64,000 nt of DNA from Candidatus Poribacteria bacterium. GTDB lineage: Bacteria; Poribacteria; WGA-4E; JAJDTR01. A program made the translations under genes and the position numbers. Position 1 is the stretch's first letter; each line of letters starts with the position of its first letter. The notes below the pieces were generated by a model. The model saw only the letters and a program-made list of their open reading frames with translations. It was not told the origin of the DNA and ran no database searches. Of the stretch, positions 8,182-17,396 are shown in pieces. The stretch is taken from the NCBI GenBank assembly GCA_028820655.1, contig JAPPIK010000004.1, positions 1 through 64,000 of the forward strand, given 5' to 3'.

Positions 8182-10275
8182 CTACCCCTTCCGGAGTTCC
8201 GCCTTATACGTGATAACGGCGGCGCTTCGCCTATCGGGTATCGAAACAACCAATCCGTTTTCTGTTAGTTCGGTGCCGGTCATTGTCATGGTTTCCGCGT
8301 CACCCGCTGCTACCACGGAGTACCGGGCCTCCGGGTCTAGTCCACCCAATCTGTATTGGCAACTCAGGATATCGCTCTCTGATCGACGGAACGCTTGGAC
8401 GCATCCCTCTCCTAGATCCGGCCGGTGAAACTGCCATGCCATCCAGTTTTGTTCGGATAGACTGTAAGGCGTCAGAGGATAAAAATCTCCGTAGAAGCAG
8501 TGTCTTAACGACTTGTATTCGTTCATCAATTTTTCGGCGAGTTCAGTGTCAAACGTTCCATTCGAGGGGGAAGTGGAGGAGTCGGCAAAGAAATGAGCGG
8601 TGACGGCTTCGAAAGTAACTCTTAACCCCGGACTGTAGGCGCTTCGAAGGGCGTATAGCGACATCTCGCGACAGCAGCCGCTGGTTAGCGGGCCCCACAG
8701 TGACAGTCCATAGGTCTGACTCTGCATTCCCGTTGGATTGAAGAGGTTCTCCGGCTCGTGAATGCCGCCGCACTGGTAGTCGCTGCGATGTAGACAAAAG
8801 CAGCGCCCGATGCTCTCAAGATCGATATTCATGCCGCCGCCGCCGCAGATGTCAAACAGCAGATCGGGAAATCGCTCTAGCATCGCGTCCCAGAATTCGT
8901 AATTCCCCTCAACGCAGCGCGCCCAGTTGATGCCGACGCGGTCCGCTTCCGGATCCGGCAATGGGTAGTTTCGTGTATCTTGACGGAAGATGTCAATGCC
9001 CCATTCTTCTACAAGTTTTGAAAAATATTCTACCATCCTCTGATTGATCATCGGGTTACCGTTATCCCAGCCGGGAAATTCCTCGGTCAGGAGTTCGGAC
9101 TGGTGTTTCCGCACTCTGTCGGGATTGACGAAAAACTGCGGTCCGCCGAACCAAAGTAGGTATTTGATGCCTTTGCTGTGCGCATGATCCGAGATGGCAC
9201 GGATACCGTTAGGAATCATCTCCTCGTTGATTGCGCTATCGCTTAGAATGTCCTTTGATTCTTCTTCCGTTGGCGGTCGGTGCCACCCGATATCCATCCA
9301 GTAGTATTCGATAGGTAGTTTGTTGTCCACATGCCAGTCAATCATGGCAATATTCTGCTCTTCGGTGTGCCACTGCGCTGCAGCCCCCATGGGGACTTGC
9401 ATTAACTCGCCGTCAGACCGGCGGCAGTAGTGGTCGAATAGAAGTCTTCGCCATAGGTTGTGCCCGCGAATTCGGTCGCCGTCCCAGAACATCACCAGTA
9501 TCCGGGGCATCCGTATCCGCTCTCCCGGGTACAGGCGAAAGTGCGTCTCGCTCATGCCGGCTTTGACAGCAAGCGAGAGGTCATCATCCCGATTAAAGTC
9601 TGCCTTCCACGGCCCCGTCCAACCGATTGCCGCAATCATTCCGCCTCGATCCCACTCAATGTTGAAGAATGGTAGATGCGTCACCGACGAATAGCCTCCG
9701 ATTTGTAAGTGCCGACCGGCGTTAAGTTCGGTTTCTAACGGTTGGAATGCCGTGATTTCAGGCGGCGAGCCTTCGGCATAGTGCACGACGAACTCTTGGT
9801 GTTCCGTTTCAAGCTGTTTCGGCTCGAAGCGCCCCGTCATCTCGTTCCACCTTTCCTCAACGATAGGTTCATCGGGGGGCTCGCGTTCAAAAGTAAGATC
9901 CAACGCCCTAACATCGTCCACGATCGAGGTGGCACTATTCCCGATATTCCGGAAATGTGGGATCCATTCCACGGCGGGATAGTCATTGTATTCAATCGCT
10001 TCAAGCTGTACCTGTAGGCATGTCTGAGGATCGGAGTACGTTAATCGGTGCAGCGACCGTCGCTCGTCCAGTCTCTCACTCATCTGTTCGCGCGTCCATG
10101 TTTTCAACAATTCGCATGACGGTGTGCCGTCGTAATTAAATGAGATTGGTGGAGTAGGTGTGGGGGACGTGAAACTCGTGGTAGTTAACGTGCGGGCACG
10201 TTCCTTCTCCACATTGGTTGGGGCCACGGTATGTGCGAGTCGAGCGAGGGTCGTTACGACGTAGGCGGAGTTCAT
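8182..10275 (-). CDS. GH36-like alpha-galactosidase family glycosidase
   Basis: A 697-residue enzyme of the GH36/clan GH-D type. The order is an N-terminal beta-sandwich (about 40-285), a TIM barrel (about 290-590) and a C-terminal beta domain. Barrel motifs: YYWMDIGWH (D328), KYLLWFG, and IDIFRQD, where D433 is at the place of the nucleophile, followed by FDICGGGG and HRSDYQ, where D499 is at the place of the acid/base. No signal peptide is seen, so it is probably cytosolic. It is a paralogue of the protein at 10480 and less close to that at 34706. Known GH36 enzymes remove alpha-linked galactose or related sugars; the exact sugar here is uncertain. It sits in an operon with PhyH (ten-base gap). 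Confidence 0.88.
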   Translation of the reverse strand: MNSAYVVTTLARLAHTVAPTNVEKERARTLTTTSFTSPTPTPPISFNYDGTPSCELLKTWTREQMSERLDERRSLHRLTYSDPQTCLQVQLEAIEYNDYPAVEWIPHFRNIGNSATSIVDDVRALDLTFEREPPDEPIVEERWNEMTGRFEPKQLETEHQEFVVHYAEGSPPEITAFQPLETELNAGRHLQIGGYSSVTHLPFFNIEWDRGGMIAAIGWTGPWKADFNRDDDLSLAVKAGMSETHFRLYPGERIRMPRILVMFWDGDRIRGHNLWRRLLFDHYCRRSDGELMQVPMGAAAQWHTEEQNIAMIDWHVDNKLPIEYYWMDIGWHRPPTEEESKDILSDSAINEEMIPNGIRAISDHAHSKGIKYLLWFGGPQFFVNPDRVRKHQSELLTEEFPGWDNGNPMINQRMVEYFSKLVEEWGIDIFRQDTRNYPLPDPEADRVGINWARCVEGNYEFWDAMLERFPDLLFDICGGGGMNIDLESIGRCFCLHRSDYQCGGIHEPENLFNPTGMQSQTYGLSLWGPLTSGCCREMSLYALRSAYSPGLRVTFEAVTAHFFADSSTSPSNGTFDTELAEKLMNEYKSLRHCFYGDFYPLTPYSLSEQNWMAWQFHRPDLGEGCVQAFRRSESDILSCQYRLGGLDPEARYSVVAAGDAETMTMTGTELTENGLVVSIPDRRSAAVITYKAELRKG

Positions 10276-10479
10276 TGAGTGCTCTTAATCTTTCAGGGCT
10301 TTCTAGGCAGTAAGATTGAACATCAAGGATTCGACGGCTATCAATATGAGTTCGCCGCTGATGAATGTTATCCCAACACACGGTGAATCGTGCCGCTTAG
10401 AATCGGAATCCAACTAAAACCGGAATCTTGTTATGAATTCTGGATTCCCTATTCAGAGGCCGTGTGGCTTAATTTTGTC

Positions 10480-12603
10480 CTACTTAATTGCCTTGTACTT
10501 GATAACGACGGCGCCGGGCTGGTCCGCAATATCAATGATTAACCCGTCAGCCATCAATTCACGTCCAGTCAATCTCGTGACACCGGAAACGTCAAGATTG
10601 GTCAATTCGTATTGAGTATCCGGTTCCAATCCATGGAGTTGATACTGGCAGGAAAGGATGCTACTTTGGGTACGGCGAAACGCTTGCACGATGCCTTCCC
10701 CGAGGTCGGGGCGATCGAATTGCCACGCCATCCAAGCGTCCTCTTCAAGGTTGTATCTACAGAGCGGGTAGTAATCGCCGTAGAAACAGTGCCGGATCGA
10801 AAGGTACTCCTCCGACAGCTTGCGTGCGAGTTCGACATCGAATTCCTCCTCCGACGGAGCGGCCGGTGGCGTGGCGAAGAAACTTTCAACTACGACTTCA
10901 AAGGTGATTCGCAGTCCGGCGCTGTAAGCACTTCTGAATGCGTAGGTACTCAATTGGCGGACACACCCACTGGTCAGCGGCGCCCACGACGATATCCCGT
11001 AGGTTTGGCCCTGCATACCCGTGGGATTGAACATGTTCTCGGGTTCGTGGATACCGCCGCACTGGTAGTCGCAGCGGTGGAGAAAGACGCTGCGTTGGAC
11101 CGTCTCCAGGTCCATGTTTACGGCGCCGCCGCCGCAGCAATCGATGACAAGACTCGGGAATCGTTCCAAAAGCGCATCCCAGAACTTGTAGAATCCCTCC
11201 GCTGATCTCGCCCAGTTTATACCCCGGCGATTATTATCGGAGTCCGGCGGCGGGGTGCTGCGTGAATCCCACCGAAAGATGTCGATACCAAGGTTCTCAA
11301 TCTGTTGCCCGTAGTGATCAATCATCCATTGATTGATCATTGGGTTGCCGTTGTCATTGCCGGGATATTCATCGGACAGTAACTCGGGTCGGTACTTCCG
11401 TACACGCTCAAGATAGGGATAAATCGCTTGAAATCGACAACGTTCATCGCCGCCAAACCAGAGCAAATACTTGACACCTCGTTTATGAGCGGCATTGGAC
11501 ACCGCTTGGATCCCGTTGGGAAACAGTTTCTCATTGACGACATCATCGGCTAGGTGTTCGAATGCTTCCTCTTCTGTTGGGGCTCGCTGCCAACCGATAT
11601 CCATCCAGAAATCTTCGATCGGCATTCCATTGTCAAGGTGCCAGTTAATGATCGCAATGTTTTGGTCTTCGGTGTGCCACTGGGTTGCGGCGCCGAATGG
11701 CATTTTGACCAACTCACCGTCGGGCTGGGGCGAGTAGTAGTCGAGCATCAGGCGGCGCCAACGATTCTGAGCGCGGACTCGATCCTGACTCCAGAACAAC
11801 ATGAGTATCCGGGGTATGCGGATACGTTCACCCGGTCGGAGAGACAGATGCGCGCCTCTCATCGCATCAGCACGCCATGGTGCCTCCCATTCTGTCATGG
11901 CGACGTTCACGTGCAGGGATCTCTCTTGGTCACGTGCGAAATCCGCGCGCCATGGCGCTGTCCATCCAATACCGGCCATAACGCCCTCCTCCGGCCATTC
12001 GATATTAAAGAAAGGCAGATCGGGTTGAGATGAAACTCCGCCGATAGTCAGCTCTTGCCCCGGTCCCAATTCGTCGTCATGGGGCTGGAATGCCCAAAAG
12101 GAATGTACTCCGCCGGTAGCGTGGTGCACGACGAATTCCCCGGGCTCTCTGTGCACGGCTACGGTTTCGGCTTCGCCTTTCCACTCGATCCATCGCTTGA
12201 CGTAGGTCGGATCGCCGGGACCGGGACGGGTGAATGACACGTCCATTGCCAAGATATCTTCTATTATAGGAGTATCTCGATCACCGTTGTTTTGGAAATA
12301 TACAATCCATTCGACAGCCGGATAATCGGCGAAGATTATGGCTTCGCATCGAACTTGCAGGCCCGTGTGCGGGTCGTCATAGGTCAGACTATGCAGTGTA
12401 CGCCCATCGTCCATCTCCACCTCTTCCCGCTTCAGATCCCAAGTCCATTTTGCCTGGTCCGCCAACGGAAGAAAATTGCGAGAAGACTCCCCGTTGTAAG
12501 TAAAGGAGAAGGGAAGTACCGGCACAAGCCCATCAATCGCGTCAGCTACCCAACGTTGAGCTTTTCGCATCTCATCGGGCGTTGCAGATAGTGTATCAGC
12601 CAT
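10480..12603 (-). CDS. GH36-like alpha-galactosidase family glycosidase
   Basis: A 707-residue paralogue of the enzyme at 8182. Domain order is the same: N-terminal beta-sandwich, TIM barrel with DFWMDIGWQ (D335) and LWFGG, nucleophile region IDIFRWD (D446), IDCCGGGA, and acid/base region HRCDYQ (D512), where the usual serine before the aspartate is cysteine. An extra stretch near residues 235-250 repeats a nearby APWRAD, which looks like a small internal duplication. There is no signal peptide. It is the first gene of the operon 12603 to 6453, separated from the next GH36 gene by 204 bases. Two diverged copies side by side suggest related but different substrates, such as two linkages of one glycan (inference). 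Confidence 0.88.
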   Translation of the reverse strand: MADTLSATPDEMRKAQRWVADAIDGLVPVLPFSFTYNGESSRNFLPLADQAKWTWDLKREEVEMDDGRTLHSLTYDDPHTGLQVRCEAIIFADYPAVEWIVYFQNNGDRDTPIIEDILAMDVSFTRPGPGDPTYVKRWIEWKGEAETVAVHREPGEFVVHHATGGVHSFWAFQPHDDELGPGQELTIGGVSSQPDLPFFNIEWPEEGVMAGIGWTAPWRADFARDQERSLHVNVAMTEWEAPWRADAMRGAHLSLRPGERIRIPRILMLFWSQDRVRAQNRWRRLMLDYYSPQPDGELVKMPFGAATQWHTEDQNIAIINWHLDNGMPIEDFWMDIGWQRAPTEEEAFEHLADDVVNEKLFPNGIQAVSNAAHKRGVKYLLWFGGDERCRFQAIYPYLERVRKYRPELLSDEYPGNDNGNPMINQWMIDHYGQQIENLGIDIFRWDSRSTPPPDSDNNRRGINWARSAEGFYKFWDALLERFPSLVIDCCGGGAVNMDLETVQRSVFLHRCDYQCGGIHEPENMFNPTGMQGQTYGISSWAPLTSGCVRQLSTYAFRSAYSAGLRITFEVVVESFFATPPAAPSEEEFDVELARKLSEEYLSIRHCFYGDYYPLCRYNLEEDAWMAWQFDRPDLGEGIVQAFRRTQSSILSCQYQLHGLEPDTQYELTNLDVSGVTRLTGRELMADGLIIDIADQPGAVVIKYKAIK

Positions 12604-12948
12604 TTAAAGGAGTTCTCCAATTCAAGTCAAGAGCGATTTTGGCAGTACAGTCAATGTGTGATGTTGGCTGTACGTGTTTGCAGCGATGCGCTAACATCGA
12701 ATACCAATCCCAGCCGTTTCACTCACCGTTGTAGAGAGATAGGTTTCTTATCTCAACCCTCTTATTGGTCTATTCGCTAAGAATTTAATGCTTGCGAGAC
12801 TGGCACAGAAAACTGTACTACCACGCCGGTAAGTGATCAAGCGAGTGAACAGCGAGTGATCAACTGAACGAATAGTGAAGGCGATAGAGATCCCTTCTAA
12901 CCGCACCGGCACCCAACACTAACCATATGTTTTTGGAATATAAACCAC
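12604..12948. other. Intergenic region with dispersed repeat
   Basis: This 345-base gap holds one copy of the ATCAAG...GCGATAGAGATC repeat (12836-12894) and otherwise nothing I can support. The sequence near 12603 contains GGAG as the likely ribosome binding site for the GH36 gene. No small reading frame with a binding site is seen. Confidence 0.6.
12836..12894 (+). repeat. Dispersed ATCAAG...GCGATAGAGATC repeat, copy 1
   Basis: Begins ATCAAGCGAGTG and ends GGCGATAGAGATCCC. Positions 12852-12894 are identical over 43 bases to the reverse complement of 29913-29955. Weaker members lie at 24801, 27872, 31003 and, inverted, 42831. Confidence 0.85.
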
Positions 12949-13806
12949 TCAGAGCGTTGGCAACTCACGCGGTACTGTATCGTTTGGATGCACGACGGCG
13001 TGGCGTTCATGAAGCTGGGTCATATGTTTCAGTCTCTCAGGAGTGGCGGTGTCAATTGTGATATCGGTATACATTCCCCCGATCTTAAAACCATGCGCGG
13101 CGGGACAATTCGTCGTCAGATATTGGTCAATACGAGCGATTTCTGCCTCTGTCTTACCACCTTTGGTCAGGTTTAGCGTGAACATCCGGCGGCGATCCCC
13201 TCCGCCGAAGGAGGCATGGAAAATGGTGTGGTTGAAGAAAACCAAATCGCCGGGGTTGGTTTCAATCGCAACGCTACCGGGAATGTCGGTTGGCGGGAGC
13301 CCCCAGACGGCTTCCGCGTCGTTAAGATTGATGTGATTCCGTGAGTTTCTCCAGTCCGGATCGAGGTTTTTATGCCAGTAGGAATCGATTCTATGGCTCC
13401 CGGGAATCACGCGTAGACAACCGGTATCGGCGGTCATAGGATCGAGATAAAAGGTCATTTTGATTGCAAACAGTTCGGGCCAACTTGCGTCGGGATGCCA
13501 TCGGGTGTTGCCCACATAGTAGTTGGCGTCGCCGGCGCCGTAGTTAAAGTCATCTCCAAGAATGCCGGAGGCAATCCCAAGTATACGATGGTCATCAAGC
13601 AATGTGCAGAGTCTCTCGCTGTACCCGTACGATGGTACAATCATGGTTCGGCTAGAACCGTCATGGGCATCCCCGCCGGCATGGTTTTGAAGCACGTTCT
13701 CATACTCTTCAATGATCCAATCCATCTCATCGGGACTAAAGAGTTGGGGAATCATCAGGTAGCCAAATTTATGAAAGAAATTGAGTTGTTGGTCGGTCAG
13801 TTCCAT
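12949..13806 (-). CDS. Phytanoyl-CoA dioxygenase family (PhyH) protein
   Basis: A 285-residue PhyH oxygenase from the ATG at 13806, which has GGGGG seven or so bases upstream; the in-frame ATG at 13821 has no binding site. Ligands: RWHPDAS (H104, D106), IFHASFGGG, and DRRRMF for 2-oxoglutarate. It belongs to the subgroup of 3354 and 7299 (FAIKMTFYLDPMT, GCLRVIPGSHR). It lacks the short block those two have between the distal histidine and the C terminus (HHGTIPRGIRIGGKFTG is replaced by a shorter ending with FKIGGMYTD). It lies between the membrane protein gene at 14146 and the GH36 pair, all on one strand, so a link between transport, oxidation and glycoside cleavage is plausible (inference). 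Confidence 0.92.
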   Translation of the reverse strand: MELTDQQLNFFHKFGYLMIPQLFSPDEMDWIIEEYENVLQNHAGGDAHDGSSRTMIVPSYGYSERLCTLLDDHRILGIASGILGDDFNYGAGDANYYVGNTRWHPDASWPELFAIKMTFYLDPMTADTGCLRVIPGSHRIDSYWHKNLDPDWRNSRNHINLNDAEAVWGLPPTDIPGSVAIETNPGDLVFFNHTIFHASFGGGDRRRMFTLNLTKGGKTEAEIARIDQYLTTNCPAAHGFKIGGMYTDITIDTATPERLKHMTQLHERHAVVHPNDTVPRELPTL

Positions 13807-14145
13807 GTGTAGAACCCCCATTCCGGCAATTATCTGTGAAGACTGTTTGTTTAACGAACAGACACGGGAGCGAGCAACTTGCTGCGGTGTTGATTTGTGC
13901 GGCAGATCGCGAAAATTTTCTCATAAGTGAGAGTTGGTGTCAAGTAGAAACAGGAGCACGGAATCAACCGTACAAATCAGAAACAGAAAACCACGAAATT
14001 CTAAAGTGGCTCTTCACATGTGCCCGTGACAGAAAATGGTAGTTGCCCATGGTTTTGTAGGGAACGCAGATCTGCGTCCCGTTCCCTTTGGTTGCCATGT
14101 ACTTATCTACTATGACCTCACTGCTTTTGCAAATTATTTTCGATC
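13807..14145. other. Intergenic region
   Basis: This 339-base gap contains a GTAGG-type hairpin at 14057-14086 and no supported gene. Short open frames in it have no ribosome binding site and unconvincing translations. Confidence 0.55.
14057..14086. repeat. GTAGGG hairpin element
   Basis: GTAGGGAACGCAGATCTGCG followed by TCCC: ACGCAGATCTGCGT is a perfect palindrome preceded by GTAGGGA. It belongs to a loose family of GTAGG-plus-palindrome elements also seen at 22693, 29724, 34689 and 51958. Such elements are common intergenic repeats in many bacteria and have no known fixed role. Confidence 0.6.
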
Positions 14146-16077
14146 TCAATAAAAGCTATACACCGAACTACGTAGAACAAGACTGACTATGGGCCAGAAA
14201 CAGCCGAGCAAAGCCTCGCCAAGCACCAAGCCGACAAAGAAGGGAATCGCGCGGCGATAGGCTTTTACGCCGCCATGTTTGAGTATGATCCACTTCGCGG
14301 TCATGGCGATTACTAGCGGCAACCAAAGAACATTGATGATTAGCGTGCCGGGTGCAACGCCGATGACGTATCCTGCCGGGTGAAGCGGACACCAAACGAA
14401 TCGAGCGCGAAGATACATGACGCCTAGATTAAAGACAAATGCCAGCCCCAGGATTGACATGGCAAACCAATCTGTGGACTTCGGATTGACCAACCACGCG
14501 GACAAAAAATTATACGCTTCCGTTCCGCCTGAATGAATCTGCTCGGATCCGGAGATGATTCCTTCGTCATATACGGCATACGGAAAAAGGATTAACGTGG
14601 AAACAACACCTACGATGCTAGCGATTACGAGGGCGGCGAACATCCCCCGGTTGCGTATGCCGGTTAATTCCGCCAGTTTGAAGGCTTCAAGTTGATCGGG
14701 CATTGGGTGGGTTCGAAATGAAGCGTAGCTTGCTCCACTGAGCCAGTTCATCAGGGAGAGCATCGTCAGATTGCCCGGCCGCAACCGTTGTGTACCGATC
14801 ATGGCAATCATCAGATACTGGGGAGTGGTGTAACCGATGGCGTGAATCGGAGGTCCCAACTCGGCGCGCATTCTGGTGACGCCGACGACAATCAGCAGGT
14901 AGATTCCGATAAAGAGTGCATAACCCCAAATCGACATCCCGCCCTTCACGCAGATAATCATCAGTAATGCTATGCAGACTCCAAACGTTACGACCGCCGT
15001 TCGATACGAGATGGGTTCGTTAGAGTTATCTTCTCTGTTAGAGTGGACAAGATTAGAGGCTACTTTCAGAAGGTGCTTCCGACCGGTCCAACATGCCACG
15101 CTGAGCAAAGCAACTAGCGCGCCCGCGCCCTGCTCACCCAAGAACGGATATCCCGGTAAGGTCGCAACGCCCACCATACTTCCAACCAACATTTGCGCTT
15201 TCGCCACGAAGTAAAAAAACACACATGAAAACGACAGGTCTAGCGGAAGGATAAATGCGAGACCGATGAGGTAAGGGTGGAAACGGAGCGGCATGCTGCC
15301 CATCGCGTTCCACGGTTTCTGTGTGAAGTGGACGTTAAGGTCGTATTTTTTTACCGGAATCGACGGGAGCGAAGGGAAGAAATACTCAAGTCCGTTGAGC
15401 ACATTGATGCCTGCGGCGATTCCAAAACCTATCCACAAGAGTCGATTGCTAAATATGGCGCCTGATCGGGTGCTGACTTCAAGTGGGATTCGGATGATAG
15501 GGTATGCAAGTTTTTCATTTTCTACCCACTGCTTCCTAATCATTACGGTTAAGCAAAAGAACATCGCGATAAGAAGGAGGACCACAACCGACCATGAGAT
15601 GATGGGAACCGCCCAGTATCGCCAATAGCCGCCCGTGAAGAAACCGGCCTCCCCTTCATAAAAATCCTTGACCAACCCGGCATCGGTGATAACGAGCCAC
15701 GAAGGCAGATGACGAAACAGTAAAGCCTCCCAGTCGTTTTCAGGGGTCGCGAATCGGTAGGCGTAAGACATTACACCCATCAATCGAGGCATCGAGTCGT
15801 GCCCGGAAAACGCACTGCCCACGGCGAGCATGCCGTAGATTAGGAGCAGATCGCGCTGGCTCAACGCGGCACTCGGCACGATCGCACGCACCCCCAGATT
15901 CAGCCAAGTAATCATCAGAATAGCGAACAGAACGTTGACTGAGAGTGCAACCGTAGTCAGATGGGCTGTGTGCCAAATCATCTCAATGTAGGCGAGCCAA
16001 TAACTGTTGACGATGATTAGCAGCACACCGATAAGGATGGCCCTTTTTGTAATTGGGGTTGGAGTTCTTTCTTTCAC
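14146..16077 (-). CDS. Polytopic membrane protein, DUF6785/DUF6784-like
   Basis: A 643-residue protein with about a dozen or more hydrophobic segments, beginning AILIGVLLIIVNSYWLAYIE. I associate it with the paired DUF6785/DUF6784 families, which resemble oligopeptide-transporter-type membrane proteins; this is recognition from memory and no function is established. Conserved-looking features are the polar loop KAQMLVG, LPGYPFLGEQGAGAL and ARFVWCPLHPAGYVIG near the C terminus. The start is a GTG at 16077 with no clear ribosome binding site, so the exact start is uncertain. It lies between a flavin oxidoreductase gene (16210) and a PhyH gene (12949) and may import the substrate of the neighbouring catabolic enzymes (inference). 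Confidence 0.75.
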   Translation of the reverse strand: MKERTPTPITKRAILIGVLLIIVNSYWLAYIEMIWHTAHLTTVALSVNVLFAILMITWLNLGVRAIVPSAALSQRDLLLIYGMLAVGSAFSGHDSMPRLMGVMSYAYRFATPENDWEALLFRHLPSWLVITDAGLVKDFYEGEAGFFTGGYWRYWAVPIISWSVVVLLLIAMFFCLTVMIRKQWVENEKLAYPIIRIPLEVSTRSGAIFSNRLLWIGFGIAAGINVLNGLEYFFPSLPSIPVKKYDLNVHFTQKPWNAMGSMPLRFHPYLIGLAFILPLDLSFSCVFFYFVAKAQMLVGSMVGVATLPGYPFLGEQGAGALVALLSVACWTGRKHLLKVASNLVHSNREDNSNEPISYRTAVVTFGVCIALLMIICVKGGMSIWGYALFIGIYLLIVVGVTRMRAELGPPIHAIGYTTPQYLMIAMIGTQRLRPGNLTMLSLMNWLSGASYASFRTHPMPDQLEAFKLAELTGIRNRGMFAALVIASIVGVVSTLILFPYAVYDEGIISGSEQIHSGGTEAYNFLSAWLVNPKSTDWFAMSILGLAFVFNLGVMYLRARFVWCPLHPAGYVIGVAPGTLIINVLWLPLVIAMTAKWIILKHGGVKAYRRAIPFFVGLVLGEALLGCFWPIVSLVLRSSVYSFY

Positions 16078-16209
16078 AGTATTATGGAAAACGATCGGAA
16101 AGGGAAATGGTAACGCGTAAGGACGATGAGCGATGCGCTGGAAAGGCAGAGAAGTTGATTAGCGGCTCGCGCTTAATAGATAACGCGGAATCCGGCGGGC
16201 GATGGCTTT

Positions 16210-17373
16210 CTATTCGCTCTTAAATGCCGGCATCACATCTGCGGAAAAGCGGTCGAGTTGCTCAAGAATGGCGTCTTGGGGCATCCCGATCGTGTTGTTA
16301 AGACAGATTTCCTCAAGGCCGGGAAGTCGGTGTTGAACGTCCATCAACTTTTCAATGATTAGGTCGGGCGGACCGCATAGCCAGGAACCGGCTTTGACGG
16401 CGTCTTGAAGTTTAGGAAGCCCGGCGGATTTTATTCGCTGTGGATCTGCCGTGGCGGCGATCTGTTCGTCGGTCAATCCGCCTACGAACCCGAGCGGAGC
16501 GAACATTTTGACGTTTTCTTCAAAGTATTTCGTCGCTTCCTTAATAGCCTGTTCTTCGGTATCGGCGATATAGAAGGAGAATCCGACAATGAGATCGGCC
16601 CCGCGCGGCAGGTCTCTTCCGTGATTAGCTTGCACACGCTGCCACGCATCCACGACTTTGTCCGCGGCGCCCCCCGCCGCAGCTCCGCCGCCAATCATGC
16701 CTTTGATGCCGTGTTTTGCCATGAGATTGAGGCCGCGTTCACTGGCGCTGACAATGGGTTGCCAGCACGCTACAGGTAAGTTTAGCGGCCGCGGAACTAG
16801 AGTAATTTCTTCCAATTCATAACCGCGATAGGGAACCTTGGGCGGAATATCGTAATACTTCCCATGGTGCGAGAACGTGGGTTCATTGAATGCCTTGAAT
16901 ATGACCTCTATCTGCTCTTCAAACAGTTCGCGATTCGCATCTTTGTCCAGCAGCGGTGCGCCGAAAACTTCGACTTCGCGTGTGTGATAGCCGCGGCCTA
17001 TGCCGAAGATGACGCGGCCACCCGTGAGAAAATCGGCGGTAGCGTAATCTTCTGCGAGACGGAGCGGATGCCACATGGGCGGAATATTGAAAGCGCTTCC
17101 AATTTTGAGTCTCTCCGTGAGGTGGCAGAGATGCACTGCAAGCATCAGGATGTTGGATATGCACTCATATCCTTCACGCTGGAAGTGGTGTTCCGCCAGC
17201 CATAGCGTTTCATATCCCGATCGGTCCATGAACTTCGCGATGGCTTCCGTTTTGGCATACACGGTGGCAAGCTGTTCGTTAGGTAACCAATACGAATTGA
17301 CGGGCGGTGCATCGTATCCCACTTCCGGAAGGTCAACGTGACCCGCGAAGAGTGTGCCGAATTTCGTTATCAT
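16210..17373 (-). CDS. LLM class flavin-dependent oxidoreductase
   Basis: A 387-residue luciferase-like monooxygenase family protein. Recognisable parts are the N-terminal strand FGTLFAGHVDLP, the segment YETLWLAEHHFQREG, RLKIGSAFNIPPMWHPLRLAED (a common bacterial luciferase-type block), GRVIFGIGRGYHTRE, and the C-terminal GPPDLIIEKL. The family uses reduced flavin (FMN or F420) and oxygen to hydroxylate or cleave organic substrates; the substrate cannot be inferred. The gene begins only 23 bases after the stop of the WD40 gene at 17397, which is an odd partner, and is followed 132 bases later by the membrane protein gene at 14146. Binding site before the ATG is weak (GGAAATGG). Confidence 0.85.
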   Translation of the reverse strand: MITKFGTLFAGHVDLPEVGYDAPPVNSYWLPNEQLATVYAKTEAIAKFMDRSGYETLWLAEHHFQREGYECISNILMLAVHLCHLTERLKIGSAFNIPPMWHPLRLAEDYATADFLTGGRVIFGIGRGYHTREVEVFGAPLLDKDANRELFEEQIEVIFKAFNEPTFSHHGKYYDIPPKVPYRGYELEEITLVPRPLNLPVACWQPIVSASERGLNLMAKHGIKGMIGGGAAAGGAADKVVDAWQRVQANHGRDLPRGADLIVGFSFYIADTEEQAIKEATKYFEENVKMFAPLGFVGGLTDEQIAATADPQRIKSAGLPKLQDAVKAGSWLCGPPDLIIEKLMDVQHRLPGLEEICLNNTIGMPQDAILEQLDRFSADVMPAFKSE

Positions 17374-17396
17374 ATCGCCATTTCCATCTCAGTTAT

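Noticed and set aside
10612-11205. A 197-codon plus-strand frame
   Set aside because: It lies wholly opposite the GH36 gene at 10480, whose motifs are clear; the opposite frame gives no recognisable protein.
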